A DNA stretch of 64,000 nucleotides from Rufibacter glacialis (GCF_008271745.1 NZ_VKKZ01000019.1:434001-498000); one strand, 5' to 3'; positions 27,054 to 37,247 are shown, counted from the stretch's first letter. The notes: generated by a model not told the origin, from the letters alone. Numbers and translations are program-made.

Positions 27054-29516
27054 ATGCAAAAAACTACTACTCCTTTTCTCCCCATTGGCTTTTCATGGGC
27101 CTTTGCTTTCCTTTTGCTTTTAAGTGCTTCTTCCTGTAAAACCACGGAAAAATCAGCCGTGCGGGAACGTACCGATTTCACCAAGAACTGGTCCTTCGCC
27201 CTGGGCGAAAATGCCGGAGCCAAAGTTGCCAATTTCAATGACACGCAATGGCGCAAACTAAACCTGCCGCATGACTGGAGCATTGAAGGGAAGTTTGATG
27301 AGAAACACCCGGCCAGCTATAACGGAGGCGCTTTGCCCGGCGGCACCGGTTGGTACCGCAAAGCCTTCACGTTAGATGCGAAAGACAAAGACAAGCTCTT
27401 CTACATTGACTTTGACGGCGTGTACACCAACTCTGAAGTCTGGGTGAATGGCCAATACCTAGGAAAAAGACCAAACGGCTATATCTCCTTCCGGTATGAT
27501 CTGACTCCTTACCTCAAATTTGGGCCGGAGCAGAACGTAGTAGCCGTAAAAGTAGATAACTCCCAACAACCCAATTCCCGCTGGTATTCCGGCTCTGGCA
27601 TTTACCGCAATGTGTGGCTGGTGAAAACCAGTCCGGTGCATGTTGACCAGTGGGGCACGTTTGTGACCACCCCGCAGGTGTCAGAGCAATCCGCCTCGGT
27701 AGCCATTACTACCCAGGTCAGAAATGCCCGGCAGCAGGCCGGTAACATCACTCTGCGTACGCTGGTGTATGATGCCCAGGGCAGAGAAGTGGCCAAAGCT
27801 TCTTCTGAAAAGGTAGCCTTGAAAACCGGCCAAGCCAATGCGCTCACCGAGGTAAAGCAGAATCTAACTGTCAGCAACCCCACGTTGTGGTCAGTGGAGC
27901 AGCCGTACCTGTACCGGGTGGTCACCCTGGTGGAGCAAAACGGAAAAGTGGTAGACAACTATGAGACGCCGCTGGGTATCAGAACTTTCAACTTTGATGC
28001 GCAGAAAGGATTCACCCTGAACGGGAAATCCATGAAGATCAATGGGGTGTGCAACCACCATGACCTGGGGGCGCTGGGGGCAGCCGTGAATGTGCGGGCG
28101 CTGGAACGCCAACTGGAAATCATGAAGAACATGGGTGTCAACGGAATCCGGACCTCGCACAACCCACCTACGCCTGAGTTGCTGGACCTGTGTGACAAAA
28201 TGGGTTTCATTGTCATGGACGAATCCTTTGACATGTGGAAGAAAGAGAAAACCAAGTTTGACTACAGCCATGCCTGGGACGAGTGGCACAAACGCGATCT
28301 GGAGGATTTTATCAAACGAGACCGCAACCACCCCAGCGTCTTTATCTGGAGTATCGGCAATGAGATACCGGAGCAGTGGGCCCCGGAAGGAACCACCATT
28401 GCGAAGGAACTGGTCAACATTGTGAAGAGCCTGGATACCACCCGCCCCGTTACCGTGGGCATCAATGAGCCAACCCCTAACAACACCATCTATAAATCAG
28501 GCGCCTTGGATCTGTTTGGCTTCAACTACCACCACCAGGACTTTGAGAAGTTTCCGAAGACCTTTCCGGGGCAGAAATTCATCGCCACGGAGACCGTCTC
28601 CGCGTTGATGACGCGGGGGCACTATGACATGCCGGCAGACAGCATTCGCCGGTGGCCCAAGCGCTGGGACATTCCTTTCCACGACGGGAACAAAGATCTT
28701 ACCGTCTCAGCGTATGATAATGTGAGCACCCCCTGGGGATCTACCCATGAGGAAACCTGGAAACTAATAAAAAAGCATGCTTACTTATCCGGGCAGTACA
28801 TCTGGACGGGCTTTGACTACCTGGGGGAGCCCACGCCCTATGTATGGCCGGCCCGCAGCTCCTACTTCGGGATTGTAGATTTAGCCGGTTTCCCCAAGGA
28901 TGTCTATTATATGTACCAAAGCGAGTGGACAAACAAACCCGTATTGCATGTTTTCCCGCACTGGAATTGGCAAGCTGGCCAAACCGTAGACGTGAAGGCG
29001 TACTACAACAACGCAGAGGAGGTAGAGTTGTTCCTGAACGGAAAATCACAGGGCGTACGCAAAAAGCAGGGTGATGACTTGCACGTGATGTGGCGGTTGC
29101 CTTTCCAGCCGGGTACCCTTAAAGCCGTTTCCCGCGCCAACGGCAAAGAAGTACTCACCAAGGAAATCAAGACCGCCGGCGGCGCCGCCAGAATAGTGCT
29201 GGAAGCAGACCGTACCCAGATTGTGGCCAATGGCAAAGACCTTTCCTTCGTGACCGTGAAAATACTGGACAAAGACGGCAACCTGGTACCGCGGGCCGAT
29301 AACCTGGTGCATTTCAGGATTGACGGGAAAGCGGTTCTGGCCGGGGTGGACAATGGGTTGCAAACCAGCTTGGAGTCGTTTAAGGCGAACCACCGCAAAG
29401 CGTTCAACGGCCTCTGCCTGGCCATCTTGCAAGCCCAGGAAGAAGCCGGCACCGTGAAACTGACCGCTACCTCTGAAGGCCTGGAACCCGCCACCATCAT
29501 CCTTCACCTAAAGTAA
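27054..29516 (+). CDS. GH2 glycosidase, probable beta-galactosidase
   Basis: 820 residues with a lipobox (SASSC), so lipid-anchored. Domain order follows GH2: sugar-binding jelly roll (about 40-190: LPHDWSIEGKFDEKHP, then GTGWYRKAF), immunoglobulin-like domain, and a barrel with acid/base Glu437 in WSIGNEIPEQW and nucleophile Glu513 in FIATETVSAL. RTSHNPPTPELLDLCDKMGF is the usual barrel signature. C-terminal Ig-like domains follow. In a xyloglucan locus its expected job is removal of beta-1,2-galactose from xylose side chains after the fucosidase has acted. Sequence alone would also allow beta-glucuronidase or other GH2 activities. It is the first gene of the hydrolase block GH2, GH95, GH74, GH3. 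Confidence 0.88.
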   Translation: MQKTTTPFLPIGFSWAFAFLLLLSASSCKTTEKSAVRERTDFTKNWSFALGENAGAKVANFNDTQWRKLNLPHDWSIEGKFDEKHPASYNGGALPGGTGWYRKAFTLDAKDKDKLFYIDFDGVYTNSEVWVNGQYLGKRPNGYISFRYDLTPYLKFGPEQNVVAVKVDNSQQPNSRWYSGSGIYRNVWLVKTSPVHVDQWGTFVTTPQVSEQSASVAITTQVRNARQQAGNITLRTLVYDAQGREVAKASSEKVALKTGQANALTEVKQNLTVSNPTLWSVEQPYLYRVVTLVEQNGKVVDNYETPLGIRTFNFDAQKGFTLNGKSMKINGVCNHHDLGALGAAVNVRALERQLEIMKNMGVNGIRTSHNPPTPELLDLCDKMGFIVMDESFDMWKKEKTKFDYSHAWDEWHKRDLEDFIKRDRNHPSVFIWSIGNEIPEQWAPEGTTIAKELVNIVKSLDTTRPVTVGINEPTPNNTIYKSGALDLFGFNYHHQDFEKFPKTFPGQKFIATETVSALMTRGHYDMPADSIRRWPKRWDIPFHDGNKDLTVSAYDNVSTPWGSTHEETWKLIKKHAYLSGQYIWTGFDYLGEPTPYVWPARSSYFGIVDLAGFPKDVYYMYQSEWTNKPVLHVFPHWNWQAGQTVDVKAYYNNAEEVELFLNGKSQGVRKKQGDDLHVMWRLPFQPGTLKAVSRANGKEVLTKEIKTAGGAARIVLEADRTQIVANGKDLSFVTVKILDKDGNLVPRADNLVHFRIDGKAVLAGVDNGLQTSLESFKANHRKAFNGLCLAILQAQEEAGTVKLTATSEGLEPATIILHLK

Positions 29517-29536
29517 AAGACCCTTCCTAGGTTTTC

Positions 29537-29567
29537 GGGCTGTTTTACCAGAAACGGCCAGAAACCC
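29537..29567 (+). repeat. Dispersed hairpin motif
   Basis: GGGCTGTTTTACCAGAAACG then GCCAGAAACCC, 20 bases after the GH2 stop. Confidence 0.5.
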
Positions 29568-29716
29568 AAGAAACCGTCTGCCTCCCGCAAGCTGCCTGGC
29601 AACCGCCCCAGCGAACCCAGGTTGCAGTCCCCCGGATTAAGCGCCTACTTAAAGACAAGGAGGTGGGGCTTTATCCCTCACTGTTTAAAAACCCGCCCGC
29701 AACTAGCACTTGATTA

Positions 29717-29751
29717 GAGCCTGATTTCCAGAAAACGGGCCTTAAACAGCA
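29717..29751 (+). repeat. Dispersed CCYTAAAC hairpin motif, strong copy
   Basis: GAGCCTGATTTCCAGAAAAC then GGGCCTTAAACAGCA, ending 23 bases before the GH95 start codon. Confidence 0.65.
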
Positions 29752-29774
29752 CCTGGCACCACACATTACGCCTA

Positions 29775-32195
29775 ATGCACCAAAAACCAGTTTTACTCTT
29801 CTTTCTTCTGCTGTTTCTGGGTTCTAAGCCACCTGCCTTTGCCCAGGAAGATCCTTATAAAGCCCCTAAGAAAGGCTTTGCCAGTTGGTTGCCGGCGCCT
29901 TCTTGGGAGCACGCGCTCTTGAGTGGCAACGGCGCCATGGGGGCCATGGTCATAGGCAACCCGCATGATGAGACCATTATCCTGAACCAGGCTCAACTGT
30001 ATCTTCCCGCCACTGAGCCCAAACCACCCATTGACCAGGCCAGCCGACTAGACGAAATCCGTTCCTTGATCCTGCAGGGGAAAGGTGAGGAGGCTGCCAA
30101 AATCCCGGTGGAGCAGAGCCTGAAGGAAGGCTACGGTGGGCACCTATGGTCTAACCCGTACGTACCCGCGTTTGACGTGCGGCTGCAGCTAGAGCCCAGT
30201 AACGTGCAGAAATACGTACGCACCGTGAACTTTGAAACCGGCGAGGCCAAGGTCACCTGGACTGATCAGAATGGCACGTTCCAGCGCAGCGTGTTCGTGT
30301 CACGGCCCGACAGTGCGGTGGTGATCTCTTTGAAAGGCAGCGGCAAGATCAACGGCCAGCTTTCCTTCGCCCGCCGCCCGGTGGAGTGGCAGCAGTGGGA
30401 GCAGATGAATAAGACCGTGGAAAGCGTGCACATTGCCGCCCAAGGCAATTGGCTCACCTACCGAAGCGCCTACAAGAAACGCTGGCCGGGCAGCCTGCAG
30501 GGCTACGAAGGCATGGGCCGGGTAGAGGTGAAAGGCGGCAGCTCGCGCACGGAGGGCGGTGAATTCCTCGTCCAGAACGCTGACGAGGTGCTGATCTTCA
30601 TTAAAATCAACGCCAGCTATGACTACGCCACTTCTCAGGTAGAACAGATCAAGCAGCATTTATCGGGCTTGCCCGCTGACTACCAGACCTTGGTAAACCG
30701 CCACCAGAAAGTACACGGTGACCTGTTCAACCGCGTGCAACTTGATTTAGGCGGCGGGGCCGAGGCAAATCTGTACACCGAGGCCCTGAACCTCAAAACC
30801 AAGAGCGGCCACGTGGCGCCCGCCATTATTGAAAAGCAGTTTGACGCTGCGCGCTACAACATCATCTCCGCCACGGGTATTCACCCGCCCAACCTGCAAG
30901 GCATCTGGGGAGGCAGCTGGACACCCCCGTGGTCGTCAGATTACACCCATGACGGAAACGTGGAAGTCGCTATCTCAGCATTGCTCACCAGCCGGGTGCC
31001 GGAACTGATGCTCGCCTACTTTGACTACCATGACAAGCGCCTGCCGTTTTATAGGGATAACGCCAAGAAGATGTTCGGGACACGCGGTATTCATGTGCCC
31101 TCGCATACCAGCAGCCATGGCTGGGACAACCATTTTGACCCTATCTGGTGCCTCAGCCTCTGGACTGGTGGGGCCGGCTGGACTTCCAGTTTCTATCACG
31201 ACTACTGGCTGCACACCGGTGATAAGAAATTCCTGAAGGAACGCGCGTATCCCTTCATGAAAGAAGCAGCGCGGTTTTATGAGGATTTCCTGAAAGAAGG
31301 CAAAGACGGGAAATACGTGTTCAATCCGTCGTACTCGCCTGAGAACAACCCGGCCAACTTCAAATCACAGGCCAGCATCAACGCCACCATGGATGTCATG
31401 ATTGCCAAGCAGCTTCTGAGAAACTGCATCGCCGCGGCGCAGGAACTGAAAACAGATAAAAGCCAGGTGAAGGTCTGGCAGCAGATGCTCACCAAAATGC
31501 CCGCTTATGAACTGGATGAAGCCGGCGCGCTGAAGGAATGGCTCTGGCCTGGCCTGCAGAACAACCACCAGCACCGGCACCTCTCGCACCTCTATAGCCT
31601 TTATGACCAGGTTGATCCTGATTTCAAAAACAACCCGCAACTGCTGGCGGGCGCCCGTAAGGTGATAGAGGAGAAAATGAAGTTCCGCTACAAAGAAAAC
31701 GGAGGCGAAATGGTGTTCGGGCTGGCGCAGATGGCCTTTGTGACCGCCAACCTGGAAGACGCCTCTACCACCGCCCAGCTCATTGACTGGCTGGCGCGCT
31801 ACTACTGGACCAACGGCCTGGGCACTTACCACAACCCCGGCTCTCTGTTCAACATGGATTTAAGCGGTGGCTACCCCTCTGTGATCATGCGTGCCCTGGT
31901 GTACTCAGAACCCGGCCTGGTGAAACTGTTGCCCGCGTTGCCGGAAGCCTGGGCAACCGGAAGCATCACAGGGCTGCTGTTGCGGGGTGGGGTGGAAGTG
32001 CAAAAACTCACCTGGGGCAGGCAGGAAGTCTCTGTTGTGCTAAAGGCGCCCAGGAAACAGGAAATCACCCTACAAGCCCCCCGCCACATGCACCTGGTCT
32101 CCGGCGGGAAATCATCTGGGACCCCCGCTGCCAGAACCACGCAGGTGAGTCTGCCAGCGGGGAAGGAAGTGCGGCTGGTTTTCAGGGCAGATTAA
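29775..32195 (+). CDS. GH95 alpha-L-fucosidase
   Basis: Predicted to remove alpha-1,2-fucose from the galactose of fucosylated xyloglucan side chains. 806 residues, normal for GH95. A signal peptide (about 1-23, ending PPAFA) suggests a periplasmic enzyme. Family segments visible are LLSGNGAMGAMVIGNPHDET near the N-terminus, an (alpha/alpha)6 barrel with TGIHPPNLQGIWGGSWTPPW, the active-site region YSPENNPANF followed by TMDVMIAKQLL, and HQHRHLSHLYSLYD. A C-terminal beta domain follows (RGGVEVQKLTWG). GH95 also includes alpha-L-galactosidases, so fucose is the likely but not proven sugar. Together with the GH2 gene it implies that the natural substrate is fucogalactoxyloglucan of dicot cell walls. 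Confidence 0.92.
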   Translation: MHQKPVLLFFLLLFLGSKPPAFAQEDPYKAPKKGFASWLPAPSWEHALLSGNGAMGAMVIGNPHDETIILNQAQLYLPATEPKPPIDQASRLDEIRSLILQGKGEEAAKIPVEQSLKEGYGGHLWSNPYVPAFDVRLQLEPSNVQKYVRTVNFETGEAKVTWTDQNGTFQRSVFVSRPDSAVVISLKGSGKINGQLSFARRPVEWQQWEQMNKTVESVHIAAQGNWLTYRSAYKKRWPGSLQGYEGMGRVEVKGGSSRTEGGEFLVQNADEVLIFIKINASYDYATSQVEQIKQHLSGLPADYQTLVNRHQKVHGDLFNRVQLDLGGGAEANLYTEALNLKTKSGHVAPAIIEKQFDAARYNIISATGIHPPNLQGIWGGSWTPPWSSDYTHDGNVEVAISALLTSRVPELMLAYFDYHDKRLPFYRDNAKKMFGTRGIHVPSHTSSHGWDNHFDPIWCLSLWTGGAGWTSSFYHDYWLHTGDKKFLKERAYPFMKEAARFYEDFLKEGKDGKYVFNPSYSPENNPANFKSQASINATMDVMIAKQLLRNCIAAAQELKTDKSQVKVWQQMLTKMPAYELDEAGALKEWLWPGLQNNHQHRHLSHLYSLYDQVDPDFKNNPQLLAGARKVIEEKMKFRYKENGGEMVFGLAQMAFVTANLEDASTTAQLIDWLARYYWTNGLGTYHNPGSLFNMDLSGGYPSVIMRALVYSEPGLVKLLPALPEAWATGSITGLLLRGGVEVQKLTWGRQEVSVVLKAPRKQEITLQAPRHMHLVSGGKSSGTPAARTTQVSLPAGKEVRLVFRAD

Positions 32196-32482
32196 GAAAG
32201 GAGGCTTGAAAAGGGAAATGGCTTCGGCTGCCCTCTGGAGATTTTGTCTGCGATTAACATTTTGATCGGTGATCAGATACAATTGGTGCATTCCTGTCAA
32301 CTGGCAGGCATCTACCTTTACCACAGCAAAGTGCCTTGGTTTATAGCCTATTCCCAGAAAACAGGCCCTAAACCAAGGAGGCCAACTGAATCAGGTTCCT
32401 GGTGAAACTTTCTTTATCCTTTCTAAAGCGCATGGTACAACGTGACACAACGTGGATTCCCTCCAAGGTTTTAAAGAAGACG
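32196..32482. other. Gap between GH95 and GH74
   Basis: No gene. It carries one strong dispersed hairpin copy (32345-32378); no terminator is seen, so GH74 may be read through from GH95. Confidence 0.55.
32345..32378 (+). repeat. Dispersed CCYTAAAC hairpin motif, strong copy
   Basis: AGCCTATTCCCAGAAAACAG then GCCCTAAACCAAGG. Confidence 0.65.
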
Positions 32483-34899
32483 ATGGCCTTGCACAGAAAG
32501 GTGAGGAGAGGGGTGCTTTTGATTTTCTTAGGGATGGCCCAGGTGTCTTTACAGGCCCAGACCTCAGAACCGTACACCTGGAAAAGCGTGCAGATCCACG
32601 GGGCGGGTTTGTGACGGGCTTGGTGTACCACCCCACAGAAAGAAACCTGCTGTACGCCCGTACCGATGTGGGCGGGGCTTTCCGGTGGGATGCTTCCAAT
32701 AAAGCCTGGGTTCCGTTGACCGACCACCTCACCCGCCTGGATGAGAACCAGATGGGGGTTTTGAGCTTGGCGGTAGATCCGTCCAATGCCAACAAGGTGT
32801 ACCTGGCTACCGGTTTGTACTCGCAGTCTTGGGCGGGAACGGGTGCGGTGTTGGCTTCGTCAGATAGAGGTGTTACCTGGAGCCGAACCAATTTAACCAT
32901 CAAACTAGGCGGGAATGAAGAAGGCCGGTCAACGGGCGAACGCTTGCAGGTAGACCCTAACCTGGGGAGTACCCTGTACCTGGGAACCAGCACCGACGGG
33001 CTTTGGCGCAGCACCAACTCCGCCGGGACCTGGAGCAAAGTGAGAAGTTTCCCAGTTGCCAGTTCGCCCGCCGGAAGCGGCGGTATTGGGTTGGTGTTGT
33101 TTGACAAGCGCAGCGGGACCACGGGTTCAGCTACCCCTACTATCTATGTGGGAGTTCTTCGGTCTGGCAGCACCAACCTTTACCGAAGCACCGATGCCGG
33201 CATTTCCTGGCAGGCAGTCCCCAACCAGAACACCACGTACATGCCGCACCATGCAGAGATGGCCGCAGACGGAACCATTTACGTGACCTACTCCAACAGT
33301 CCCGGGCCCAATGGGGCATCCGCAGGAGCCGTCCGGAAATTCAACCCCGTTACCGGAACCTGGACGGATCTGACCTTGCCCACCGGCCAGGGAGGGTTTG
33401 CCGGCCTCAGTTTAGATGCCCAAAGCCCCAACACCTTGCTCGTGTCTACCCTTGACCGCTGGTGGCCTAATGATGAGATCTACCGCAGCACAGATGGTGG
33501 TACATCCTGGAAGGCCGTGCTGGGAACCGGTACCCGCGACCATTCCTCGGCCCCGTATGCGGCAGCCTCCAACCCCCACTGGATAGGCGATATTGAAATT
33601 GATCCTTTTGACTCCAACACCGCCTGGTTTATCACCGGCTACGGGGTTTTTCAGACCACTAACCTGCAGGAAGCTACCCAAAATCGGCCCGTGGCCTGGG
33701 TTTTCCAGAATAAAGGATTGGAGGAAACCGTGCCTCTGAAGCTAATCAGTCCGCCCACCGGGGCTCCTTTGTTAAGCGCCATCGGCGACATTGATGGGTT
33801 CCGGCATGATGACCTGGACGCCTCGCCCCCGGCCGGAAGACTCAACCCCCGGTACGGAACTAACACCTATATAGACTACGCCGCTAACCAATCCTCTTTC
33901 ATGGTGCGGGTCTTCAACAACCCAGAGGGGAAGTTCGGTGCCTTCTCCACCAATGGCGGTACTACCTGGAGTCCCTTCCCCTCGGCCCCGGCTGGGGCAA
34001 GCGGAGGCGGAACCATTGCCGCCTCGGCAGACGGGACTACGTTGGTGTGGGCTCCCGCGGGCACAACCTCGGTGTATTCCTCCACCAATCTGGGAGCCAG
34101 TTGGAGCGCGGCAACGGGTGTCTCCAAGCCTGGGTTGAAACCTATGGCCGACCGGGTGAACGGGCGTAAATTCTACGTGTATGATGCTGAAGCGGGCGTG
34201 GTATTGGTGAGTACGAACGGTGGAGCTTCCTTTGTCTCGGCGGCTGCCAATTTACCCGTGGTGGCCAACTGGCAGTTGTGGGCTTCCAATATCTACCCCA
34301 CCTACAGCGTGGGGGGTGATGTATGGCTTACAAACCAGAACGGAGGGTTGTACCATTCTACTAACTCGGCGGGCTCGTTCACCAAACTCCCCAACGTGCA
34401 GGAGGCCACTAAAGTAGGTTTTGGGAAGGCGAAGGAGGGCAATTCCTACCCAGCCGTGTTTCTGGTAGGGAAAGTGAACAACCAGGTGGGTTTTATCCGG
34501 TCAGATGACGCCGGAGGCACTTGGGTCAGAATCAACGATGACCAGCATCAGTTTGGCGGGGTGAACGACCTCACCGGTGACCCCAGGGTATATGGGCGGG
34601 TGTATGTTGCCACTGCTGGCCGGGGCATCATCTACGGCAATGCGGCGGGGGTAATCGGCGGGGTGACTCCTTTGCCGGCCCTTGCCCTGACCTGCGGACC
34701 AAGCCCATTTTCTCAGGACCTGCGCCTACAGGCTCCGCACGCTTTCACTTATGACATCACCACCATGACCGGGGTAGTGGTGGAGGCGGGGAAAAGCCGG
34801 GGAGACACGTCAGTGGGCGAGCGCCTGCCCCCGGGAGGGTATGTGCTGAAGGCCACCTACCAGGACCGGGTCAGGATCATCAGAATCGTGAAAAGATAA
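32483..34899 (+). pseudogene. GH74 endo-xyloglucanase with an apparent 1-base frameshift and a T9SS sorting domain
   Basis: Predicted to cut the xyloglucan backbone outside the cell. The signal peptide (MALHRKVRRGVLLIFLGMAQ) and the first mature residues (TSEPYTWKSVQIHG) are read from the ATG at 32483, but that frame stops at 32612. The rest (FVTGLVYHPTERNLLYARTD and onward) is one base out of register. The break lies in CACGGGGCGGG at 32597-32607: one more G, or a -1 slip on the four Gs, gives IHGGGFVTG, the family consensus. Catalytic Asp residues are visible in YARTDVGGA and IDPFDSNTAW. The product is about 805 residues with BNR-type propeller repeats. The last 75 residues (from about 34676; LPPGGYVLKATY, IIRIVKR) form a T9SS type A sorting domain. 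It may be a real pseudogene, a phase-variable gene, a recoded gene or a homopolymer reading error. Confidence 0.85.
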
Positions 34900-34970
34900 A
34901 CCTCTCCCATAACGTGTTTCCTTGGTCATCTTCCAGGGCCCTCTTCTGTTTTACCACCAATTCTTATAAA

Positions 34971-37184
34971 ATGACGTACAAACTTCCCCACTTGAAACGC
35001 TATGGCTGTCTGGTTTTAGTGGCTCTTGTTACCGCCTGCTCCACCTCAGAGAAAACACCGCAACAGGCTGCCGCTCTGGAAGCAAATGGGATCAACATGA
35101 CCCATGAAGCCCAGATAAATGAGTTGATCAGCAAAATGACCCTGGAAGAGAAAGTGAACATGATTCACGGGGTCTCTTCCTTTACCTCGGGCGGAGTGGC
35201 ACGGCTGGGTATCCCGGAACTGACCATGTCTGACGGGCCGCACGGGGTACGGCCCGAGCACGGGCGTGATTGGTCCATGGACAACGCCGGCAACGATTCA
35301 GCCACCTACCTGCCTACCGGGGTGGCTCTGGCAGCCACCTGGAACCCGGAGTTGGGGTATGCCTTTGGCGAGGTGTTAGGCCGTGAGTCCAAGGCGCGGG
35401 GCAAGGACGTGATTCTGGGCCCGGGCGTGAACATCATGCGGACGCCTTTGAACGGCCGTAACTTTGAGTATTTGAGCGAAGATCCGTACCTGGCCGCCCG
35501 AATGGCCGTGGGCTATATCAAAGGCGTGCAGGACCAGGGGGTGGCGGCCTCGGTGAAACACTACGCCGCCAATAACCAGGAAATCAAACGGGCCAAAGTC
35601 AACGTGGAAATGAGTGAGCGGGCGTTGAGGGAAATCTATTTGCCCGCTTTCAAAGCCTCCATCATAGAAGGTGGTGCCTTAACCATCATGGGGGCCTACA
35701 ACAAGTTCAGGGGCCAGTACAGCACACACAACGCCTACCTCATCAATGACATCCTGAAAGGGGAGTGGGGTTTCAAAGGCTTGGTGGTGAGTGACTGGGG
35801 AGCCGTCTTGAACACCATGGAAGCCCTGCACCACGGGACTGATATTGAGATGGGCACAGATTTGCTACAGATGCCCAACATCAACTACAACAAGTTCCTG
35901 CTGGGTGATACCGTGATTACCCTGGTGAAAAGCGGCCAAGTGAAGGAATCCCTGGTTGATGAGAAAGTACGACGCATTCTGCGGGTGATGTACCACACCA
36001 ACATGATGGGCGCCCAACGCACCCCAGGAGCCTTAAGCACCAGCGCCCACCAGCAGACGGCCCAAAAAGTAGCCGAAGAAGCCATCGTGCTTTTGAAGAA
36101 CGAAGGGAATCTGCTGCCTTTGTCAAAAACAGGCGTTAAATCCATCGCGGTGATAGGGGCCAACGCTACCCGCCGGCAGGCCATGGGGGGCGGTTCGTCA
36201 CAGGTTCGCCCACCCTATGAGGTAACGCCTTTGCAGGGCATCCAGAAAATGGTGGCGCCCGGGGTGAAAGTAACCTATGCCCCGGGTTTTGAAGTCACCA
36301 GAGAAGAAAAAGCCAACCAAAAGCTGATTGACGAGGCCGTGCAGGCCGCCAAAAGCGCCGACCGCGTGGTCTTTGTAGGCGGCTGGACCCACGGCTACAC
36401 CGATGACTGGAACGGGGGTGGCTATGATGCCGAAGGCGCCGATAAGCCCAGCCTGACCATGCCCTTCGCGCAGGACCAATTGCTGGCGGCCGTGCTGAAG
36501 GCAAACCCTAACACCGTCGTTGTGCTCATAGGCGGTGGACCCATTGACATGAGCCGTTGGGTAAACCAAACCAGATCCATTTTGCAGGCCTGGTACCCGG
36601 GCATGGAAGGCGGCACCGCCCTGGCCAAAGTCCTCTTCGGGGAAACCAACCCATCTGGCAAATTACCGGTCACCTTCCCTAAAAGGCTGCAGGATTCCCC
36701 GGCCCACGCCCTGGGCCAATACCCCGGCGATAAAGATACCCTGAACCTGGAATACCGGGAGGATATCTTTGTCGGCTACCGCTACTTTGACACCTATAAA
36801 GTAGAACCGCTGTTCAGTTTCGGGCATGGCCTGTCTTACACCAGTTTTGGGTACACCGGCCTGACTATAAGCCGCCAGGGAGAGGCCGTGCAGGTGCGCC
36901 TGCAAGTGAAGAACACAGGCCTGGTACCTGGTGCCGAGGTGGTGCAACTGTACGTGAAAGACGAGCAGGCTTCTGTGAAGCGCCCAGAGAAGGAACTGAA
37001 GGCGTTCCAGAAAGTATTCCTGAGTCCGGGCGAAAGCAAGACCGTAACGCTCACGTTGCAGAAAGACGCCTTCCAGTTCTATGATGCAGGCAAGAAACAA
37101 TGGGTGCTAGAGCCCGGCAAGTTTCAGATAGTGATGGGTAGCTCTTCCCGAGACATCCGGTTAACCGGAGACATCACCCTGTAG
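34971..37184 (+). CDS. GH3 beta-glucosidase
   Basis: Last enzyme of the xyloglucan route: hydrolyses the unbranched cello-oligosaccharides left after side chains are removed. 737 residues from the ATG at 34971, chosen because it directly precedes the lipoprotein signal (LVLVALVTACS). An in-frame ATG at 34914 would add 19 unlikely residues. The GH3 barrel contains MSDGPHGVRPE and the nucleophile Asp275 in GLVVSDWGAV. The second sandwich domain includes VVLIGGGPIDMS and YPGMEGGTALAKVLFG. The C-terminal fibronectin-III-like domain includes LQVKNTGLVPGAEVVQLYV. It starts 71 bases after GH74 and is followed by a terminator that ends PUL 1. Confidence 0.93.
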   Translation: MTYKLPHLKRYGCLVLVALVTACSTSEKTPQQAAALEANGINMTHEAQINELISKMTLEEKVNMIHGVSSFTSGGVARLGIPELTMSDGPHGVRPEHGRDWSMDNAGNDSATYLPTGVALAATWNPELGYAFGEVLGRESKARGKDVILGPGVNIMRTPLNGRNFEYLSEDPYLAARMAVGYIKGVQDQGVAASVKHYAANNQEIKRAKVNVEMSERALREIYLPAFKASIIEGGALTIMGAYNKFRGQYSTHNAYLINDILKGEWGFKGLVVSDWGAVLNTMEALHHGTDIEMGTDLLQMPNINYNKFLLGDTVITLVKSGQVKESLVDEKVRRILRVMYHTNMMGAQRTPGALSTSAHQQTAQKVAEEAIVLLKNEGNLLPLSKTGVKSIAVIGANATRRQAMGGGSSQVRPPYEVTPLQGIQKMVAPGVKVTYAPGFEVTREEKANQKLIDEAVQAAKSADRVVFVGGWTHGYTDDWNGGGYDAEGADKPSLTMPFAQDQLLAAVLKANPNTVVVLIGGGPIDMSRWVNQTRSILQAWYPGMEGGTALAKVLFGETNPSGKLPVTFPKRLQDSPAHALGQYPGDKDTLNLEYREDIFVGYRYFDTYKVEPLFSFGHGLSYTSFGYTGLTISRQGEAVQVRLQVKNTGLVPGAEVVQLYVKDEQASVKRPEKELKAFQKVFLSPGESKTVTLTLQKDAFQFYDAGKKQWVLEPGKFQIVMGSSSRDIRLTGDITL

Positions 37185-37196
37185 AATTCCATAAGG

Positions 37197-37246
37197 TAAA
37201 AACAGAAGGGCCGTTGTCACAAAGTGACAGCGGCCCTTCTGTTTTT
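37197..37246. terminator. Terminator closing PUL 1
   Basis: AAAAACAGAAGGGCCG and its complement with an inner GTCAC/GTGAC stem and AAA loop, about 23 pairs with one bulge, flanked by A- and T-runs. The stem starts 12 bases after the GH3 stop. Confidence 0.92.
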
Positions 37247-37247
37247 A

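Noticed and set aside
32452-32604. Apparent N-terminus of GH74 in its own downstream frame
   Set aside because: The sequence is charged and has no signal peptide; the other frame encodes the proper signal peptide, so this part is a shadow created by the frameshift.
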